A stretch of DNA of 64,000 bases from Acanthamoeba castellanii str. Neff (GCF_000313135.1 NW_004457654.1:380210-444209), one strand, 5' to 3'. Numbered from the stretch's first letter, positions 11,364 through 24,145 are shown. Program-made: numbers and translations. Notes: a model not told the origin generated them from the letters alone.

Positions 11364-14300
11364 TCAATTTGCTTGGAGTAGAGCGCCTCTACTTGTAAGA
11401 GCCGTTGCAGACCCCGCCACAGCACACTCACCTCCGCCACGAAGTCCCTGCCACATTGAACTCTCCTGAGTTCATAACTCTGACAATAGGCCACAAACAT
11501 GAAAGAGAGGGAGAGGCGCACCGGACAGTGAAGAGGAATGTGAAAAGGCTGAGCGCGTCCATGTTGCTGATTGGAAGGTGGTCAGCGTGCAGTGGCGGTG
11601 ACTTCAAGAACTGCTTGATGGTTTGTCGCAGTATTGCCAGCAGCTGCCGCTCACATGACTGGAGGCACATGGATGCCCGCAGTGGTGCAAATGAATGCAC
11701 CTGCCTGCGGGTCCGCACCTGTCCACCCTCCATCGCCTCCAGCTGGTCCATTGCGCTTGACACAACAAACAACAAACAAACAAACAACATCAACATCAAC
11801 AATGTGCCACCATGATGGGGATATGAGAGTGAAACCTTTGAGGTTTCTTGGGAGGGATGAGTTGCTTCAGGAGCTCTTCCATGCAGCCCAGCACCTCCAC
11901 CTTGATCGAGCACAATGACGAAAGGAGGGCCGGAAACAGAAGGTTGTAGATTCCGCGCCCCTCAAGCTTGGCACTGAGAACAAGACAAAGCGAAATCGTG
12001 AGGCCTCAAGAGGCGCGGCAATCATTATTTTGCAAGCTGAATCCCTCGTACCTTGTGATGACCTTGTCTAAAATGATGAGCTGCTTGAGCAGCTTCTTCT
12101 GCGATGCAAGGCACACACTGTAGGAGTCCGCAGGAAAAGGAGCCCTGACCACAGACAAGCAACATGCCACCGCCATTTGAGAATCTAACGACAACGACAG
12201 CGCGCAGGTCTGACGCAGGGGAAAAGGGTACCTCCACAGCTGCGGCTCGTGGGCGCCCGACTCTATGTGGAGGGCCTGTGCCACAAGGATACCCCCTATG
12301 GCTGGAACTCGGTGTCAGCTGATGATGGCACTAAAAAGCGGGAAAGGCGGTCGCATACCTTTGATGATGGCCACGGCAGGACTGGTCGCCCCAGGCTTGG
12401 CCTTGGCTGCTGCGTCGGTGGTAGTCTCCATGGGGTGCGGCGGTACGTGGTGGTGCTCGCTGAGCACGCCGGCCTCGTCGCCTTGCTCCTCTTCGTCGAG
12501 TGTGGTACCGGTCACGCCCGCGAGGTCGGATAGCTCGTCTGACGGTTGTGCGCAAGTGGAGGCTCCCGCACCGCTGCGCCGGTGCGGCCCTGATGAAGAG
12601 GACGACAGACTGCTTGAGTTGCAGAGCGATGACGCCGGCGGAGTTATGAACGAGTCGAAGATGAGGCTGCTGAGCTCGCGAATCTTAGTCAAGGACCCCG
12701 GTAGCAGCGAGTAGCGCAGGTGGTTGCTGCTCCGCACAGGCCACACCAGGCATATCCCGACAATAACTACACACACACACACACACACACAAATCGTAAA
12801 TGACGCTTGTGAGACACTCGCTAGCAACAAATCCACGCACAACTGCGAAAAGAGAAGAGGAGAAGAGCAGAGAGCCGATACCGAGGCAGCCCAGGAAATT
12901 GGACTCAATGCGGCCCAGGGCAAGTAGCTCGGCCGAGGTCGTCTGCGGCTGCTTGGCGACGATCATGACCAGGCCCATGGTGTAGGCAGCCACTGCACCC
13001 GGGTAGTCGAGCGATTTGACCGATCCCCGCGCGTAGCTGCAGATGTTGATCCACACGAAGAAGAAGGCCAGAATGCCCAACCCGTTCTCCGCTGAGATGT
13101 GCACTCCAAGATAGCCTGCTGTCGCTCCCAGCACCGTGCCTGCCCCCCCCCGGGTGGAATTGAATAAATGTGAGCAGCAGGACGTGGGCACGACAGTGAA
13201 GAAGAAGAAGAAGAAGAAGAAGGTCGGCGGACGGACCCAATATCCTCAGGCCGGTCTGACGGAACGAAAACCCCTGCTTACGGTCCATCACCAGGCACAC
13301 GGTGAGCACCGCCCAGTAGCCGTACCTGATCAACCGGCAAAAATGTCAGAAGTCTGTCATTGTTGATGCGTCGAGCAATAGTGTTGTCACAATCAGCACA
13401 ACATGGACCCAACGTACGGAAACCACTCGCGTATGGCTGACGAGAAGACCAGGATGGATGCCACGCTGATTGCAACTGACATCTGCGTGGCCCCTGGCGA
13501 TATCAATATGTCAGTTTGCGTATAAATGTTTAAATGTTCGAAGGCAATAGAAAAGAGGCATACAAATGACTTTGTCTGAGCGAAGCCAAGCGATGGAGCA
13601 TTTGGCCGGAATGGAGAGGAAAGCAAAGCGTCCGCCTTGGCGCGAATCCTGAGCGTACTTGCTAAGCCGCTTCGGCAGGCCGGCAAGCCACAGCACGATA
13701 TCTGTGGTTATTTTCCAGAAGTGTGTGTGAACGGAATGATCGAGTGTGGCGCGCAGCAGAGGCCTGCATTGCTCCAGGAGAACGTGAGAAGGTGGTGCGT
13801 ACCGCGTAAGATGTCGAGCGGGAAGACTGTGAGGACGAAATTGAAGTCAACAACCCAGTGTGGCTTGACCTCTTCAAGGCTCTTCATCAGCCCAATGAAC
13901 GTCTTGAGGTAGAAAATGAACGCTGCCAGTGGTAACACCTCTGTGTGGAGAGGGGGGGAGGAGAGAGAGAGAGGCCGAGGCATTGTGTGAACGAGCAGAA
14001 TAGAATGGCTGCAAGAAGGCCGCATACCCTTCATGTTGAAGTTGGTCAAGTTCTTGGTGCTCTCAGAGGAGTTGTGCCAGAACCACTGCCGCCGAGTACG
14101 CTCGTAGGTCTTGAGAATGTCGTCCATCCGGGCAACGATGTCGAGGTCCTTGTCGTCTATCGACTCCTTATCACCGTCGCCGTCGCCGTCGTCGTTGTTG
14201 ACCTCCTCCTGCTTGGGTCTGTCTCTACTATTCGTGGCCTTTTTCCTTTCCTTCTCCTTCCTCATCATTTTCTTGTGGCGATACTGGCGGCGGATTGAGC

Positions 14301-16236
14301 TCAAGCCAACTGCGCACACAGTAAACCAGGCGTCAGCCAGCCTTGTATGGGGGGGAGCTGGGCCAGAACCACAGGTGCGAGGGTGAAGGAGGAGGAGAAG
14401 CGCGCACTCTGTTTGTTCATGATCTTGTGGGAGAACGTGTCGAGGGTGAGTGCCATGGCTTCGCTGAGACGACCGAACGAGGCTCGCAGATGCGCCACGA
14501 AGTTGTCGTGGTAGTACCCTGGCTCTGCCGCCATTGAGCATCGGTACATGCCTGTAAGCACGAAGGCAAGTCAGGTCAGAGGCCTCGAATATAGTTAGGC
14601 CAACAGTGAATCAATTAATTTGAGTAGAGGAAATGAAGCATGACGACGTTGTCGTGAGTGTACCTTCCATGGCTTCAGTCATGGCCTCGAGCGTCTGAAT
14701 GTACTTGACGAACCCGGGGTTGGACATGAGGCCATGCTCCCACTGCGCATCTTCATATCGCTGTCCATGAGCATGCCGCGGGTAAAAGGCCTTAGTCAGC
14801 TTCGGACTCGAACAGTAGCAATGCGGCGTAACATACTGCTTTGGCGATGGCAATGTTCTCCACAATCTTCTGGGTCATCAGCTGCGCCTTCTCACTGAGA
14901 TACAGACGCTCAACATCGTGCTTTTCGTTGGCGGTGAAGTGACCAATGGCGCATTGTACTCCTCTGGAAGCGGCGTTCAAGCTGAGCCCTGTGTGTGTGG
15001 TGCGCGGTCCACAGAAAAGTTTGCGCGTGAGTGATAGCACGATGTGAATGAGCACTAGGTGGGATTGGGGTGCGGCACCGAGAGCCTCCAGAAGCTCCTT
15101 GCTGCCACGCGTTGGCCAGGGCAGGATCTGCATGACAACCCCACAGCCACAGCCGATGCCCATAGCCGCCACGGCGTAGAACGGAAAGAGAACCCAATCC
15201 AGGCCCGGTATTTGGATGTAGAAGAGCACCACCACCGCTACAACCACCGTGTTCATCTTGAATGCTGTTGGGGTGGTATGCGGGTCACCACCAGGGTCAG
15301 CGCAAGATGAATGTGAAGTCGCCATCAACTTCAATGCGGGTGTTTGTACCAATGGGATGGTAGATAGGGTAGCTGCACAGCCAGCACATGCAGAAGAGAC
15401 CAATGGCCAACCACCAGGTCTCGGTCTGGCCCAGCACCGCCAGCAACGCCAAACTGAGGAGGGCACCCACTGTAGATCCACTGGCAAGGGTAGTGCATCA
15501 GCAATGCGGCGTCAATTGAATGACGCACACGCACCACACCACACACCACACACACGACAATTCTGGGTGAGGGTACGCCATGATAGCCCAGGATAAGTTG
15601 AGCGTTCGTCCCAGTGTGGGTGCTGACGCAAAGACAGCCGTGATGGGAGCAATGAACAACGCCGCCGACAACACTGCATCAATCCAAACGAAAGAAGAAG
15701 GAGCAGGCTTGAGGCCGTCAGACAGAAAGAGAGGGGGGGGGCTGACGGCGACGGGACGTACGCGAAGGCATGGAAGGGTAAATGCTGATGGCAGCTGCAC
15801 CCGTGGCGGCGATGGCAGATCGAAGGCCCCACGAGACATAGTTTAGAAAGACGGGAGAGATGTAGACCGGCAGGCAGAATGGCACGAAGTAGAAGCACAT
15901 GGGAACGCTCGTTCGTCTGCGTCGGCCGCCATCAAAGCAGCACAGGTTGTTGTCGGCCTCTACTGCCGAGTAATCTTGCATGGCATCGTCGTCGCAGATC
16001 TCGCCCCCCTCAAGAAACCACTCGTCCTCATCTTCTCCTTCCACAACACGCACTTTCCCCTTTGTTTGCTTTCCTCCGCCACCGTCCTTGCCCGGTCGTT
16101 CATCTTCGCAAGATCCCTCAGCTAAAGTATTGAAATCCTCATAGGTCTCCAATTCAACTGTTTGCTCTGTCGTCTCCGCCTCCACCTCTGCCCTGGCGCG
16201 GCGCGCGTAGTTGGAATCTCCTTTTCCATCCATCAT
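11364..16236 (-). CDS. FUSC/aromatic-acid-exporter-type membrane transporter
   Basis: ATG at 16236 (MMDGKGDSNYARRARAEV) starts an acidic cytosolic region of about 110 residues. A first membrane block follows (VPFCLPVYISPVFLNYVSWG, TVGALLSLALLAVLG, VVVAVVVLFYIQIPG, LPWPTRGSKELLEALG). Next come a long charged middle domain (about 14900-14030) and a second membrane block. The latter contains YWAVLTVCLVMDRKQGFSF, then R.G-GTVLGATAGYLGV, the hallmark of FUSC domains (W-AVLT, R--GT--GA--G). Duplicated membrane halves joined by a cytosolic domain are typical of ArAE/FUSC proteins, which export aromatic or organic acids in bacteria, plants and fungi; the substrate here is unknown. Many short introns. 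The 3' end is uncertain: a stop at 11428 would be used if the GTGAGT just before it is not spliced. Confidence 0.72.
13198..13222. repeat. (GAA)n tract in an intron of the FUSC gene
   Basis: Eight GAA units on the plus strand, i.e. a TTC polypyrimidine tract on the coding strand, a few dozen bases before a 3' splice site of the minus-strand gene. Confidence 0.85.
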
Positions 16237-16516
16237 GTTCCGCCGTCCTCTTGCCAAATCGAAAACAAAACCAGACCGCGAAACGGAAGGTGATAACAGA
16301 CACCGGCGATTGACCCGGATCACAAGAGGACCGACCACCTGATCCCTACGCGGTTCCCTCTACCCTCACCGCAGTCACTCATGTGTGTGCGCGTGCGCGT
16401 GCCGTGGTCGCCAACAGTGGAAGTAATAAATAGTCAGTGGTACCTGCACGCTAAGATACAACGAATGCGAGAGAAAAGAGAGAAGAAGACGAGGCTTTGG
16501 GGGGGGGGACAGAGCT
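16237..16516. other. Spacer between two minus-strand genes
   Basis: 280 bp holding the presumed promoter of the FUSC gene and the 3' end of the RhoGEF gene. It contains a run of ten G at about 16499-16508 and no supported coding sequence. Confidence 0.6.
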
Positions 16517-18354
16517 CTACATCAGGACGCAGGCGGTGCAGCATTCGCCGGGCGGTGATGCTGAGGAGTGGAAGAGCGGGTGGCCTCGGCCGACACCGGC
16601 GCTCGGCATCAGGAGGAGTGGGTCACTCTCGTCACTCTCGGCCGGCTGCTAATGATGAACACGACGTGACCGGTCAGGTCTCGTAGAAGAACGAAGAAGG
16701 AATGCCAAGGGCAAGCAAGCAAGTACCTGGCCATGCTGTGTGGCGGGCGTCGGTAACCCAGAATTGTAGGGAGTGGTACGGGCAGACGGATGGGGAGTGC
16801 CGTACGTGGGGTCGAACTGTGCCAACCAAAAGCAAACGCAATAAATTAAAAGATAAAACAAATGAATAATAAAGTTGGCCAACGCGTACCTCCTTTGGCG
16901 CATAGGTGAGGCCAACCGACTCGGAGATCCAAGACATAACGCCCCGTGTCTTCATGCTGATGACCGCTCTTTGCTCTGCACGTCAAAATAAAAATAATTG
17001 GCACCTTACACTCAATGGCATCTGATGCTGATGGGGCGTACCGAGCAGGCTTGGATTCTTGGCCACGAGTGCGTCTATGACCTGATTCATGGCTGTCATC
17101 CAACCCTCTTTTTCGTCTGGGTCAGCAGCAAACACCGTGTAGGTCTTCTTCGTTGCCACGATCTGCCACGAATTCCGGACAACTGCGGCCGGTACGGGCG
17201 AAGCCTCGTGAGGTCAGCAAGAGCTCTCGCTGGCATTGTGTTGCAATAGCGACAGCACCTCCGAATGACTAAGATGATGAACGTACGCTCTGTGTTGGGT
17301 AGGTCTCGAACCCAGGTTGTGCCCATGGGGATCTCGCCCTTGAAGATGTACGAGCCCATCACCTCGTAGCCGTAGATCAGGACGTCGTTAAACAGGTAGA
17401 ACAGCGTTTCCTTGACGAAGCGCGAGGTGATTTTGACCAGCTTGCCTTGCTTCACGAAACGCCTGGTGGGCGTCACAATCTGCGGTGTGTGGAGAACGAT
17501 CTCTGTTGAGCGGCAACAGGCAAACACCCAACTCAGCGCGCACAGGGATGGGACGTACGGTGTGCTGCGAACCAAACTTGTACTGAATTTCCACAATCGT
17601 TTTGCTGTAGGCGGCAAGATAAGGCAATATATGTGGCAATAATATTAACATAATAAACACGTTGCGACATCAGATATAAAGGTCCTTGAGCGCTTGGTCT
17701 CTCTCTTGGGCTGAGGAAGGAAAAATAAAGAAACAAATAATACAACAATAGCAATTAAAACTTGAGCAAACTAAGCCATTATATAGTACTATATAGAAAT
17801 AAACAAATGTATAAGCAAAATATACAGGGGTGGTAAATTGAGGCACCGTACATCTCGTCGGCCCGGCGCATGGAATCATTCACGTGTACTGCCACCTCTT
17901 GAAACTCGGCCAGCGCTTTGTTGATATCGGCATAATCTGCACGACACCAACAGTTGCAATGGTGAGCCAAACTTGAAGGGCGTCATCTCGGCAAGACGCC
18001 GACGCACCTGGATGTCGTTTGGGCGTGTACTTGAGGAAATCTTTCAAAAGCAGAACGTATCGCGGTATTCGCTGCAATGGGGAATCGCAACAGCAACTGA
18101 AGGTCAGTGTGGCTGAGAGAGGGGGATAGGCAAGGAAACGGTACCTGGATGGGCATGATGAGAAATGCGCCGAGGTCCAGACCCTTCGCTTCGGGAGTGA
18201 ACTCGCGCTCTTGCAAAAATTCGGCAAAGTGAGGGTTCTCTTTACACCTGACCATCGTCTGCACCGCTAGCTCGTAGTTTTTGCAATAGACTGGCCGAGC
18301 GCGGGAGTGGGGTGTAGTGAGCACGAAAAGCACGCACGCACACACACACGCACG

Positions 18355-18385
<31 letters not shown>

Positions 18386-19344
18386 CATTGCGGAAGGCGG
18401 AAAGGCAAACCGGTGTATAACTTGAAAAAGGAGGCGAGGCGAAGGAAGAAGTCGCCGATGCAGGAGTTGGGGTCCCACTCCTCGGTTCGCCTCTCGAGAC
18501 CATCGAGAAGCTCCTGGTTCACCTTAACCAGCACCTCCACGTTGGCAAACAGATGAATGATGTCCTCTTTCGTCACGCAGCCTTCATCCCGCAGCGGGAT
18601 CAAAAAATGCTGTGCGCGCACACAGGGAACACAAGCACGAGAGATAAGTGAGTGTTGAGGCCGTCAGCGATGAAGGTGCTCAGGAGAGACTGGAGAGAAT
18701 GTACGTTGATGAGGATCCCTAGCCCGTCGACGTAAGCTCGCTCTGTGCTCACAATCTGATGCGCGAAAAGCCGTGTGAGTGCTGCCCTGCACATCGAACC
18801 CAACACACAAACTGGCGGTACCTCTCGCAGGATCTCATCGCGGTAGTTTACACTGTCACCAGCCGCTGGAGTACGACGTGGAAACGAAGAGAGAGCCCAA
18901 TTTAAGGTTCAGTTCACGTATTATTAATATCAATATTTGCGTGTAAGCCAGGCACAAATAGGGTAGGGTGGGCGCACCTCGTGGGGCGGTGAGCTTGCGC
19001 GGTGTGGCGATGCGTTTGGAAAGTATGTGGGTGTCGCCGCCTTCGATGGTCACCTCCAGCGACGCTCGAACTTGTGACATTGATGATTTTCTCGTCGAGA
19101 ATGAAGGCGCTGTGGGTGTGGTCGGCCGAGGAAGGAAGGGGCTGGCGGAGGAAGGCGAAGGAGGAGGGGGCAAAGGAGAAGGAGGAGAGAAAGGAGGCAG
19201 TTGTGGCTCACCAGAACGGTCGTCTGATTGATTGCTCTCGTCCTCTACAGAGACTTCTGATCGCTGCAGCTGGTCACCGTGCGGGACATCAATTTCGAGT
19301 GAGGCAGCGAAGGATTTGCGTCCGCCATTGCCTCTCTCTTCCAT
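16517..19344 (-). CDS. DH-PH Rho guanine nucleotide exchange factor
   Basis: ATG at 19344 (MEERGNGGRKSFAAS). A Pro/Ser-rich N terminus of about 120 residues precedes the DH domain. CR1 reads EIVSTERAYVDGLGILI; the middle has HLFANVEVLVKVNQELL and the tract around CKNYELAVQTMVRCKENP; CR3 is LIMPIQ joined across an intron to RIPRYVLLLKDFLKYTPK. A PH domain follows: KLVKITSRFVKETLFYLF, DVLIYGYEV, IVATKKTYTVFAAD, EKEGWMTAMNQVIDAL with the invariant late Trp. The tail after the PH domain is Thr/Pro rich (YGTPHPSARTTPYNSG). By family, it activates Rho/Rac GTPases at the cell cortex. The last exon (ending at 16517) is the least certain. About twelve introns. Confidence 0.85.
18331..18386. repeat. 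(CA)n/(CG)n microsatellite in a RhoGEF intron
   Basis: CA repeat with an alternating CG core, within the intron between two DH-domain exons. Confidence 0.93.
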
Positions 19345-19526
19345 TGTACTGCTGGCGTCTTCGTTGTCGTTTTCCTCGTTCGTATTTATTCCCAGCTAAC
19401 TATTTATCTCTTTTGTTCAGATATTTGGCGAAATGTTGGTTCGCGCCAAATTGACAATTTGTAGACACCCAAATTTTTGTCTTGCTCACGGCCTGCGCAT
19501 CGAATTGAGGATCAATTCTGGGCATA

Positions 19527-20983
19527 ATGGTACCAGGCAATCCAGTGCTCTCTCTTCGCTTGGTTGCTTTGAGCGTGAGTGGTATTCGTAGCTGATGATT
19601 CGCGCTCAATTTCCATTTAATTGCATGCATCTCCGCCTCAGAACACCCTCAACTCAGCACAAAAGGAGAAGGTCAGGAATTTCGTGGTCTTCACCACTTC
19701 CTGGTACGTCCTGTCGCCCTGCCCTCCCCAACAACAGCGATCTCAATTGTGCAACCCTCCCGTTGAATGTGGTGCCCACACAAATTTCAGTGAAGATGTG
19801 GCCATCAATGCCCTGAAGCAGTTTGAATGGAATCTGGAGGTAGCTTGTGACAATTACTTCGCCAACCCTGACGCGTTTGCTGTCAAGACCAAGGCTGCCG
19901 CGGGCAAGAAGGCGTCGGGTCCTGTCGACCCGGCCAAGATCGACTCCCTCTTCGAGACCTATCGCGGTAGGTCACCCTAATCCTGCTTATGCATTCGATC
20001 AGCCTTGCTCGTCTTTCTTTGTCTTGCAGCTCGCGTGGTGGTGCTCATGTGCTGCTGTGCTGTGCTGTCACTTCATGCTCTTACCTCCATATGGCCTCGT
20101 AGACCCTGATTCCGATGTGATCGGCAGTGAGGGAGGCATGGAGCGGTTCTTCGCTGATCTTGGCGTTGATCCCGAGGAGCTCGTCACACTCATCATCGCC
20201 TGGCAGTTCAAGGCTTCCGTTCTGAATGAGTTTACCCGAGATGAGTGGAAGGAGGGCCTCACCTACTGGAAGTATGTCTCCTTCCCTCCTTAGGCACGCA
20301 TGTTCGCTTGGTTTGCTGTCTTTGCACTGACCCTAACGGCGGTACCCCATCGGCAACAGGTGCGACGATATCCCCAAGCTCAAGGAGAAGGTGCCTGCCT
20401 TCAAGGCCCTCCTCCAGGAGCCGCACAACTTCAAGGAGTTCTACAACTTCGTCTTCGCCTACGGCAAGGACACAAGGTCGAAGGGACTTGGTGCGGACAC
20501 CCGTCAGCTGATCTTATTCTTTACTGCATAGCTAGATGCTTGAGACTGTGACCCTGACAGCATCTTCTTTGTCCGTGACAGATTTGAACATGGCGATTGA
20601 GCTTTGGAAGCTCATTCTTAAGGACAAGTTTCACTTCCTGGACATGTGGATTGAGTTCCTGCAGGTCAGTGTTACAAATCTATTTCGTGTGTTGCGCCTG
20701 TGTGCGGTGGTGCGTGCTCTCGCTAACGACCTGCGTTACAGAAGAACCGTAAACACTCCATCTCCAAGGACGAGTGGGCTCTCCTCCTCGATTTTGCCAA
20801 CATGATCGACAAGGACATGTCCAACTACAATGCCGAAGGTAACAGGATCACTTCCATGCTCCAGTGGTGCGCTTCCGTGCTGCTTTGTTCACCATGTGAC
20901 GATTTCCTGTCTGTGCAGAGGCCTGGCCGGTGCTGATCGACGAGTTTGTCGAGTATGGCCGGGCGCAGCTGGGCGACAAGTGA
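19527..20983 (+). CDS. DCN1: DCN1-like protein, scaffold-type E3 for cullin neddylation
   Basis: Conserved through the whole family length. The UBA-like N terminus NTLNSAQKEKVRNFVVFTT matches human DCUN1D1 after its Met, followed by a VACDNYFANPDAF motif. The PONY/DCN domain includes GMERFFADLGVDPEE, LIIAWQFKASVLNEFTRDEW, LKEPHNFKEFYNF-like text (here LQEPHNFKEFYNFVFAYGKD), LNMAIELWKLILKDKFHFLD, LLLDFANMIDKDMSNYNAE and EAWPVLIDEFVEYGRAQLG before TGA. The best start is ATG at 19527-19529 immediately followed by a GTACCA donor, so exon 1 codes only the Met and the intron runs 19530-19641. An alternative reads through in frame to a GTGAGT donor at about 19575, adding 15 residues. DCN1 binds cullins and UBC12 to promote Nedd8 attachment; a CUL4 gene lies 35 kb away. 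Confidence 0.92.
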
Positions 20984-21563
20984 GGCACGCCCGTGGGCGG
21001 GGGGTTTGTATTCTTTTTGTTCTCCAGTGGCACACTAGAGCGTTTTGTTACTGCTCTTTTTCGCACGCGTTGTGGCCGCTCGGCGGTGCAAGTTTTGTGT
21101 CGTGTTCAGAGGTGTCTTTGGCCTTCTACGTCTCCGTCTACACGGGAGACAGCTGATGGTACGCCCGTGTTCAATTACCACTTTGTGAACGGTCGCTGCT
21201 ATTCCTGGTGGGAATGGCTCGCCAACTCCACCTGCAGCGACATCTCTCCGCCTGCGTTGGTCAAGACGGCCAACAACTCAACTACGCCGAGCTTTTCAGA
21301 AGATGCGAGCGCGCCCAGACCACAGGACACTCAGCCATTCACCCAGGTACGCTGTCTTCTTTGGGCCGTCCTCCGTAGTTGGTCGCCGCTAGTCTGTTCC
21401 CCGCTACTGCGAGTGGGCTGCGCCACCTCTTGTTACGAATTACGCGAACGCAAGTCCTTGTTGCCGTTGCTCTTTTTTGGCGCGAAGCTCAAAACGCTGC
21501 CCAACGGAATCGAAACTGCGGAAGAGGACTTGATTCAAGAGACAATTACTCTTCATTTCGAGA
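20984..21563 (+). other. Unresolved stretch, possibly 5' exons of the phosphatase gene
   Basis: Bases 21165-21346 are open in two frames and end in a GTACGC donor. One frame reads VFNYHFVNGRCYSWWEWL and has fairly high GC at third positions; the other offers MARQLHLQRHLSACVGQDG. Neither joins in phase to the ZZ finger exon by any splice pair that I could find. An ATG followed directly by GTACGC occurs at about 21154. It may hold a 5' UTR exon, an alternative N terminus or a small separate gene. Confidence 0.35.
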
Positions 21564-23597
21564 ATGCATCACGATCAAGGTACTGCCTTCTTCTTCCCTT
21601 GAGATTGCAAGCTTGCTGATCCACGTAATCGTCTTCGCTTAATTAAAATTACTGAGATTAGGCGATGAAGAAGGTACCCACCCCATCTTGTCAAGTAACG
21701 TGAATGAAATCTCACGTTTGTGCTTTATGGGACCTACCAGTGGTCGAGTTTTGCTGCGACGGTTGCCAGATTTTGATTGATCCCGAGCGTGAGGTGCGCT
21801 ACCACTGCGCCACCTGCGGCGATTTCGATGCGTGCGAAGAATGCCTGCTTGGCGAAGAGGTCTCCCATCCTCACCCCCTCGCCAAGATCAAGCCCAAGCT
21901 GCGCGGTACCCCCCCCCATAATCTCTTCCGAATGCCCTGCGAGATTATAATCCTTTGTTGCTTGCCTCCCACCCAGCCAAGCTGTTGTATAGCCTCAAGG
22001 ACCCGAAGACCGGGAACACTCTCTTCTTGAGCAACTTCCCAGTTGCCATTCCCGGCTCGACGCACCTTACACAGCACAACATCAGGGCCGTGCTGTCGGT
22101 CATCGAGTTCGACAAGGTCGACGGCACGTACGAGCTCGCGCAGAAAGCCTTTCTCCAGGGCAAGCACATGCACAAGGTTTGCTTCTTGCGTGGAAGACCT
22201 CTCACCTGTGGGTGTAGTGTGTGAGTGCAATCATTCACCATATGTAACACGAGTGCAGAGCGCAGCGACGAGTGGCGTGGTCTATCACCACCTCAACATA
22301 CCCGATCTTCAGAACCCGGCTCTGCTGGCTGACTATGGCGCCTTCAATGTCCTTGAGGAGGTACCCCAGCCAGTTGCCACTATTTTTCGGATGTTGACCC
22401 TTTCGGCTCACGCTCCCGTCCCTTCAGTCAACAACGTTCATCGACAAGGCCATTGACAACGGCAACGTGATCGTCCACTGCAAAGAAGGCCAGCGACGGT
22501 ACGTGATGACACACGACGAGGTGAGCGGGGCGTTGTGATTCCAAACATCGACTCACCTTGGTTGTTCGTTTGTTTTTTTGGTTCTTCTTCTTCTCTGCTG
22601 CTCTGCTGCTCTGTAGTTCGCCCACCATGTTCCTTGCGTGGATGATCACGCGCGGATTCGACGTCGACAAGGCCATTAAGATGATCGGCAAGGACTACAA
22701 CGATCCCCACTTTGAATGGAAGGACAAATACGTCAAGACCAGGTGCGTGTGAGCCTACAAACTCTGCACTGGATTAGGGTGCGTCTCGACTCACGCACAC
22801 GACATACTTGTGATTGTGCGGTGTGTGCCGCTGCCGGCAGGGCCTCGTGGATCGTCGAGTTGAGGAAGTGGGAGAAGGACTGGAAGGCCAAGCAGGAGCG
22901 GTGGCTGCAGACCAAGGGCAAGGTGCTCGCGGAGGACTGGGACAGGCTATTCCTCGGTGAAGCCTCCATCGCTACCCGCGTACGAAGGAGAAAGAGGGCA
23001 CCCGAGGATGAAGAGGACGTCGACATCACGCCTGACATAGTGATGCCGAAGGTAAAAGGACTGGTGCGCGTGCATGTGCGTGCGCACCTGTTAGTGTGTT
23101 CATGTGTGGTTTGTACATGAGCAGCATCTCACACGTACGCTCTTCATTTCGCGCTCAACAGCCACAGCAGCAACCCAACATTGCAGGCGGAAAGAGAAAG
23201 AGGGAGGAAGCTCCACCTGCGGCAGGCGGCCAAGCCTCTGCTCGCAACAGGCTAAATGACATGCTTCAGCGCTTCGAGGACCTCGAAGAGCAGAAGGAGG
23301 TGCAAAAGAGGGCCGAAAAGCGCATGCGCACCAACATGGCCAAGGAGGTACGTCGGCCGGGGTGGGCATCCACAATTCATGTCCTGCAACTCGCACACAC
23401 GCAACACGCAATAGTCACCCTTGCCTTTTCCATGTCAGGCGGCCAAGGTCGAAGCAGCAACCAATGGCTTCCTGATGACTGCGGTTTCATCTCAGGCCAC
23501 ACGCCGACGAGCCTTTGAGGAGAACCGGCGGATGGCGGAGAACATTGGCTTCCGTTCCACTGCTCATACGCGCTCCCATAATCCTGGCCACATGTGA
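21564..23597 (+). CDS. ZZ-type zinc finger dual-specificity protein phosphatase
   Basis: The start is taken at ATG 21564 (MHHDQ), which joins through a 12-base exon (GDEE) to VVEFCCDGCQILIDPE. The ZZ finger has the pattern CxxC...HCATCGDFDACEEC...HPHPL. A DSP domain follows: GNTLFLSNFPVA, HNIRAVLSVIEF, VYHHLNIPDLQNP with the probable general-acid Asp, and the catalytic loop HCKEGQRRSPTMFLAWMI, which fits HCx5R with Ser after it. The C-terminal part is a charged coiled coil (SWIVELRKWEKDWKAKQER) and a basic, probably nuclear-targeting tail with two KRKR-like clusters, ending AHTRSHNPGHM. By family it removes phosphate from phospho-Tyr and phospho-Ser/Thr. The ZZ finger suggests a peptide or SUMO-type partner; that is inference. 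The N terminus is uncertain. Confidence 0.8.
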
Positions 23598-23947
23598 TGA
23601 TAGTGAGTTTCAGGTGGTTGCAAGTTTTTTGCTGCCAGGTAAAGAGAATGTACATTTGTCATGTTTCATACTCACCTAATCAGACTACACTGTGATCTAC
23701 TCTTGGCCTTCCACATAGTGCTGCACAACCAACTCTCTTCAATGTGGTGTGCCAAACCTGCACATGGTGCTCATAAAATTGGACAACATGACCCTAGGAG
23801 GAGAGCGCTTGCACTAGCACTGAAACTTGGAGCTCAGCTGAGCATGCATTAGAGCTGATGGTGGATCATGATATCAGCCGAGCTAAATGCGTGTGTACTC
23901 CCATGGCAATTTTCATGATGCGGGCTCATCCTTCGCAAGAAGAACAA
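23598..23947. other. Gene-free spacer before the tRNA pair
   Basis: 350 bp with lower GC than its neighbours. I find no supported gene. The last 60 bases are shared with the flank of the second tRNA cassette. Confidence 0.6.
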
Positions 23948-24018
23948 GCATCCGTGGTCCAGTGGCAAGATTTCCGCCTGCCACGCGGGAGACCCGGGTT
24001 CAATTCCCGGCGGATGCA
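23948..24018 (+). tRNA. tRNA-Gly (GCC)
   Basis: 71 nt. Acceptor stem GCATCCG pairs with CGGATGC, discriminator A. The anticodon loop in TTCCGCCTGCCACGCGGGA carries GCC. The T arm has GGTTCAATTCC, which is also the B box. No intron. Confidence 0.95.
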
Positions 24019-24145
24019 TATCGTTTTGGCCGACCGCCTCCTGTTGCGGTACCGGAGCAGCATAGCAGCATACTTTTTCGCCTGCGGCCTGCCACCGAGC
24101 GACCTGGGTGGGCCGGGCAGCGGAGGGCTGAATGTGCAAGCATAA

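Noticed and set aside
21535..21640. PB1-like strand (ITLHFEN) before the ZZ finger, as in NBR1
   Set aside because: It is in a frame that cannot be joined to the ZZ exon and is too short to support a PB1 domain.
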